The notes beneath the pieces were generated by a model that saw only the letters and a program-made list of their open reading frames with translations, was not told where the DNA came from and did not search any database. This document shows, in pieces, positions 59,202 to 64,000 of a stretch of DNA of 64,000 nucleotides (its first letter is position 1; each line of letters starts with the position of its first letter). A program made the translations under genes and the position numbers. The DNA is from Molossus alvarezi. Its lineage: Eukaryota > Chordata > Mammalia > Chiroptera > Molossidae. The DNA is taken from the NCBI GenBank assembly GCA_037176705.1, contig CM073891.1, positions 51,400,571 through 51,464,570 on the forward strand, in the 5' to 3' direction.

Positions 59202-60021
59202 AGGAACCAAAAATGGCGGCGGAGTGAACGGAGCTACACAGACCGTCTCCCAGAACCAAACTGGAATTACAACTATAACACAGACAAATCGACGGGAAAA
59301 AGCAACAGAAAAGCAGCTTGCGAGAACCATACAACGAGGGACACTGACTCCATCCCGGTAGGCTTGCAAAGGCGCGAGATGGGGCTGGGAGCCCACGGTA
59401 GGCAGCTCGGCAGCAGCCTTAGCTGTAAGCGGCACTCTTGGGTTACACTCCCAGGTGGCTCCACAGCGCACCTGGGACAGAGGCTAAAACAGTCACAGCC
59501 ACTCACCTTGGGCTCTGGCAGAGGGAGGGCAGACTGGATGGGAGCTGTGTCGGGACACTCGGGGTTTGGAGGGCGCTCAGAGCTTTGGCTGAGTGCAGCC
59601 ACTCAGGACGGTGGCCACATTGCTCCATCCCAGGGCTCTGAGGAGAGGCAGCAGCCCCTCCCTCTGAGATCCAACCCCACCCTGTGGGCCATTGAAGTGT
59701 TAATTGAGGCTCACTAACAACCAGCATCTGCCCCACCCTCGTGAAAGCCCCTTGGCTGAGCACCAGAGGGAGTTTTTCAATCAACTGACAACCCAAAACT
59801 GATCAATTAACCTAGACTGCTAGCCTCCAGGCAAAAAGCTAGAGGATAACAGTACATTTCCTGAGCTGGAAACTTTAACCAGGAAAGTAAGACTTGACAG
59901 TGGTGTTCAACGTGGGTCCTCCCTCGCTCATCTAAACACAGGAGAGGGAGCCACAAACAGCAGAACACCAAGACCCACAGGGAGAACTTCACTTGCTCCA
60001 AAGCCCACAGTGATAGCCAAA
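59202..60021 (+). promoter_or_regulatory. L1 5'UTR, type 2, well preserved
   Basis: It starts near 'ccaaaaatggcggcggag', which contains a YY1-like ATGGCGGC core as at the start of human L1. Several CpGs survive (cgacggg, ggcgcgag). By family knowledge it includes the internal polymerase II promoter; activity is not shown by the sequence. Confidence 0.75.
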
Positions 60022-60903
60022 ATGGTGAAACACAGAAACAGAAGCCAAATGAAAGAGCAAGACACCTCCACCGAAGATGAGATCAATGTGGAGCAATTAG
60101 GCATGTTAACAGTGCTAGAATTCAGAGCCATGATCTTGAGGAAGCTGAACAGCATGAGTAAGGACATAGAGACACTGAAAATAAGCCAATTGGAAATTAA
60201 AAACCAACAAGAAGAGATAAAAACTGACATATCAGAAATGAAAAACACATTGGAAGGTTTAAAAAGCAGAGTAGAGGATGCTGAGGACCGGATCAGTGAA
60301 TTAGAAAACAGGGTAGAAAAAATCAACCAATCAGAAAAACAAAAGGAAAAACCTATTAAAAAACAGGAAGACAGCCTAAGAGAACTATGGGAAAACCGGA
60401 AACGTAATAATATTCGCATCATAGGAGTCCCCGAAGAAGAAGAAAATGAGCAAGGGATAGAGAATATATTCAAAAAAATAGTGAGAGAAAACTTCCCTAA
60501 TTTGGTGAAGGAAGAAGGCATTCAAGTTCAAGAAGCACAGAGAGTCACAAGTAAGAAGAACCCTAACAGGCCCACACCAAGACACATAGTAATTAAAATG
60601 CCACAAATTAAAGACAAAGAGAGAATCCTAAAAGCAGCAAGAGATAAGCAACAGGTTACCTACAAAGGGAACCCCATAAGGCTCTCAGCTGACTTCTCAC
60701 AAGAAACACTACAGGCCAGAAGAGAATGGCATGAAGTAATCAAAGTCATGAAAAACAAGAATCTGAATCCAAGACTACTCTACCCAGCAAGGCTATCATT
60801 CAAAATAGAAGATCAAATAAAGAGCTTCCCAGACAAAAAAAGGCTAAGGGAATACATTAGCACCAAACCAGCACTGCAAGAAATGTTAAAAGGACTGCTG
60901 TAA
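60022..60903 (+). CDS. ORF1: L1 ORF1 protein (RNA-binding chaperone), intact
   Basis: A 293-residue open frame from ATG 60022 (MVKHRNRSQ); four more in-frame codons upstream (60010) are possible, but the homologous start at 57967 supports 60022. ORF1 protein trimerises and coats L1 RNA in the cytoplasmic ribonucleoprotein. Visible layout: short basic N-terminus, heptad-rich coiled coil at about residues 30-125, RRM from about 128 (RNNIRIIGVPEEEE), and C-terminal domain from about 220 with ARREW at about 232 and LLYPARLSF. It is shorter than the 338-residue human protein, mostly in the coiled coil and N-terminus. ORF2 follows after 45 bp. This is the only intact L1 frame in the window, although whether the protein is made is unknown. 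Confidence 0.93.
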   Translation: MVKHRNRSQMKEQDTSTEDEINVEQLGMLTVLEFRAMILRKLNSMSKDIETLKISQLEIKNQQEEIKTDISEMKNTLEGLKSRVEDAEDRISELENRVEKINQSEKQKEKPIKKQEDSLRELWENRKRNNIRIIGVPEEEENEQGIENIFKKIVRENFPNLVKEEGIQVQEAQRVTSKKNPNRPTPRHIVIKMPQIKDKERILKAARDKQQVTYKGNPIRLSADFSQETLQARREWHEVIKVMKNKNLNPRLLYPARLSFKIEDQIKSFPDKKRLREYISTKPALQEMLKGLL

Positions 60904-60948
60904 TTAGCAGTAGAAATGGGAAGAAAAATAGAACCACACTAAACAAAA

Positions 60949-63900
60949 ATGGCAATAAATGAGTACATATCAATAATCACCTTAAATGTAAATGGATTTA
61001 ATGCTCCCATAAAGAGACACAGAGTAGCTGATTGGATAAGAAAGCATGACTCATCTATATGTTGTTTACAAGAGACCCACCTCTCAACAAAAGACTCACA
61101 TAGGTTGAAAGTGAAGGGATGGAAAAAAATTTTCCAAGCAAATGGAAAGCAAAAAAAAGCTTGGGTAGCAATTTTCATATCTGATAAAATAGATTTCAAA
61201 ATGAAGACCATAACTAGAGACAAAGACGGATACCACATAATATTGAAAGGATCTATCCAACAGGAAGATATAACCTTGATAAACATATATGCACCCAATA
61301 TAGGAGCACCAAAATATATTAAAAATCTTCTGGAGAACTTCCAAGGAGAAATCGACAATAAGACAATCATAGCAGGGGACTTCAACACCCCGTTGACAGC
61401 ACTGGACGGATCCTCTAGGCAAAAAATTAGCAATGAAACAGAGACTCTAAATGAAGCACTAGACCAAATGGATTTAATAGATATCTACAGAGAATTACAC
61501 CCCAAAACTACAGAATACACATTCTTCTCAAGTGCACATGGGACATTCTCAAAGATAGACCACATAATAGGACACAAACTAAATCTCTACAAGTTCAAGA
61601 AGATTGAAATCATATCAAGCATCTTCTCAGATCACAATGGCATGAAACTAGAAATCAATTGCAACAAGAACATGCAAAGACATTTCAACACATGGAGGCT
61701 AAATAGCATGTTATTAAACAATGAATGGGTCACCGAGGAGATCAAGGAAGAAATTAAAAACTTCCTGGAAACCAATGAAAATGAACACACAACAACACAA
61801 AATCTATGGGATGCAGTGAAAGCAGTTCTGAGAGGGAAGTTCATAGCACTACAGGCCTACCTCAAAAAACAAGAAAAATTTCTAATTGACTGTCTAACCT
61901 CACAACTTAAAGAATTAGAAAGCAAACAAAAAGAAAACCCCAGAGCAAGTAGAAGGAAGGAAATAGTAAAGATCAGAGCAGAAATAAATGACATAGAGAC
62001 CAAAAAAACAATTCAAAGGATCAATGAAACAAAGAGCTGGTTTTTCGAAAAGATAAACAAGATTGATGGACCCTTAGCTAGACTCACCAAGAAACAAAGA
62101 GAGAGAACCCAAATACACAAAATCAGAAATGAAAGAGGAGAAGTAACAACCAACACCACAGAAATACAAAAGATCGTTAACAACTACTACGAACAACTAT
62201 ATGGCAACAAATTCGACAATCTAAGCGAAATGGACAAATTTCTAGAAACACACAATCTCCCAAATCTATTCCTGGAAGAGATAGAAAACTTGAACAGACC
62301 AATAACAACTAAGGAAATTGAAGAGGTAATCAAGACTCTCCCAGCAAACAAAAGCCCAGGCCCAGATGGTTTCACGGGGGAGTTTTACCGAACATTCAAA
62401 AAAGAACTAACACCCATTCTCCTCAAACTATTTCAAAAAATTCAAGAAAAAGGAAGACTTCCAAACACGTTCTATGAGGCCAGCATAATTCTAATTCCAA
62501 AACCAGAAAAAGACACTACGAAGAAAGAAAACTACAGGCCAATATCCCTGATGAACATAGACGCCAAAATCCTGAACAAAATATTAGCAAATCGGATCCA
62601 GAAATACATCAAAAAAATTATTCACCATGACCAAGTGGGATTCATTCCATGGATGCAAGGCTGGTACAATATTCGCAAATCAATAAACGTGATACACCAC
62701 ATAAACAAAATGAAGAATAAAAACCACATGATCATATCAATAGATGCTGAAAAAGCATTCGACAAAATCCAGCATCCATTTCTGATAAAAACGCTCAGCA
62801 ATGTAGGAATAGAGGGATCATATCTCGACATAATAAAGGCCATATATGAAAGACCTACATCATACTCAATGGACAGAAACTAAAAACATTTCCATTAACA
62901 ACAGGAACAAGACAGGGATGCCCACTTTCGCCACTCTTATTTAACATTGTACTGGAAGTCTTAGCCACAGCAATCAGACAGGAAGAAGAAATTAAAGGGA
63001 TCCAAATTGGAAAGGAGGAAGTAAAACTGTCATTATTTGCAGATGACATGATATTGTACATAGAAAACCCTAAAGACTCCATCAAAAATCTGTTAGACTT
63101 AATAAATGAATTTGGCAAAGTAGCAGGATATAAAATTAACGTCAAGAAATCGACAGCATTCTTGTACACCAATGATGAACTCACAGAAAGAGAAACTGAA
63201 AAAACAATCCCATTTACCATCGCGCCAAAAAAATTACGATACCTAGGAATAAACTTAACCAAAGAAGTAAAGGACCTATTTGCAGAAAACTACAGGTCAT
63301 TGAAAAAAAAATAGAGGAAGATATAAAAAAGTGGAAGCACATACCCTGTTCATGGATTGGAAGAATTAACATAATTAAAATGTCCATACTACCCAAAGCA
63401 ATCTATAGATTCAATGCAATCACCATCAAAATACCAACGACATATTTCATAGAACTAGAACAAATACTTCAAAAGATCATATGGAACCAAAAAAGACCCC
63501 GAATAGCCACAGCAATCTTGAAAAAGAAGAACAAAGTAGGTGGGATCACAATACCAGATATCAGGTTATACTACAAATCGACTGTAACCAAAACAGCCTG
63601 GTACTGACACAAGAACAGGCATATAGACCAGTGGAACAGAACTGAAAACCCAGAAATGGAACCAAGGCAATACACTCAATTAATATTTGACAAAGGTGGC
63701 AAGAGCATACAGTGGAGTAAAGACAGCCTCTTTAATAAATGGTGTTGGGAAAATTGGACAGCTACATGCAAAAAAATGAAACTAGACCATCAACTTACAC
63801 CATACACAAAAATAAACTCAAAATGGATAAAAGACTTAAATGTGACCCGTGAATTCATAAAAATTTCTAGAAGAAAATATAGACAACAAAATTTCGGACA

Positions 63901-64000
63901 TCATACGGAGCAAAATTTTCACTGATACATCACCTAAGGCAACAGAAATAAAGGAGAAAATGAACACATGGGACTACATCAAACTCAAAAGCTTCTGCAC
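60949..64000 (+). pseudogene. ORF2: L1 ORF2 (endonuclease-reverse transcriptase), four lesions
   Basis: ATG 60949 opens a 644-codon frame. The endonuclease domain is complete, with the conserved LNVNG, QETH, GDFN, KIDH and SDHNG motifs. The linker, RT fingers and motif A ([10 protein letters not shown]) follow. A 7-bp deletion near 62858 shifts the frame, so the catalytic FADD box (63036-63047) lies in the next frame. A one-base loss in an A-run near 63311 and a TGA at 63605-63607 (TGG in relatives) follow, then a one-base gain near 63865. An intact copy would nick DNA and prime reverse transcription from the nick. This one could at most give an endonuclease-containing fragment. The 3' end lies outside the window. 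Confidence 0.93.

Larger units (their letters stand above)
59202..64000 (+). mobile_element. Youngest full-length L1, runs off the right edge
   Basis: 5'UTR 59202-60021, intact ORF1 60022-60903, 45-bp spacer and ORF2 from 60949. The window ends within the C-terminal part of ORF2 ('aaaagcttctgcac'), so about 1 kb including the 3'UTR is missing. CpGs in the 5'UTR are well preserved relative to the copies at 8533 and 57172. It lies inside the L1 at 57172-59201. Confidence 0.93.

Overview
The window is mammalian nuclear DNA, almost certainly from a bat and most likely a vespertilionid or a close relative. The best evidence is about 19 tRNA-derived SINEs of the Ves type, in a long form of about 250 bp and a short form of about 210 bp, many with clean target-site duplications (TSDs). 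L1 retrotransposons make up roughly half of the window. No host protein-coding gene, rRNA, CRISPR array or functional tRNA gene can be supported. Nearly every open reading frame is an L1 or SINE fragment, or a shadow of one. Family names come from sequence memory, without a database search.

Layout. (1) 1-16.7 kb: a decayed L1M element with a younger L1 3' end inside it, then a minus-strand L1 split by a full-length plus-strand L1 at 8533-14868, which itself carries a SINE with a (GAA)n tail, then another old L1M 3' end. (2) 16.7-22.1 kb: an L1 flanked by a perfect 14-bp TSD, with a 5'UTR made of 54-bp tandem monomers. (3) 22.2-32.3 kb: mostly single-copy AT-rich DNA with an LTR-like repeat, MIR fragments and SINEs. 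(4) 32.33-34.53 kb: a compact half-L1 (5'UTR, ORF1, 3'UTR, no ORF2) with a perfect 16-bp TSD and the only strongly CpG-rich stretch in the window. (5) 34.8-51.7 kb: SINEs, short L1 ends (one with an apparent 3' transduction), a split DNA transposon, a mariner-like MITE split by an L1, and a SINE interrupted by a chimeric copy of two neighbouring loci. (6) 51.7-64 kb: a twin-primed L1, then a nested series of L1s that runs off the right edge.

Of the coding content, only ORF1 of the last L1 (60022-60903) is intact. Its ORF2 keeps an intact endonuclease domain but is broken by four lesions. All other L1 ORFs are dead. The most interesting points are the half-L1, the monomer-bearing 5'UTRs, the coexistence of three unrelated 5'UTR types, the four-deep nesting with a testable prediction beyond the window, the two-source insertion at 40.87-41.10 kb, and the likely 3' transduction at 38.68-38.87 kb.
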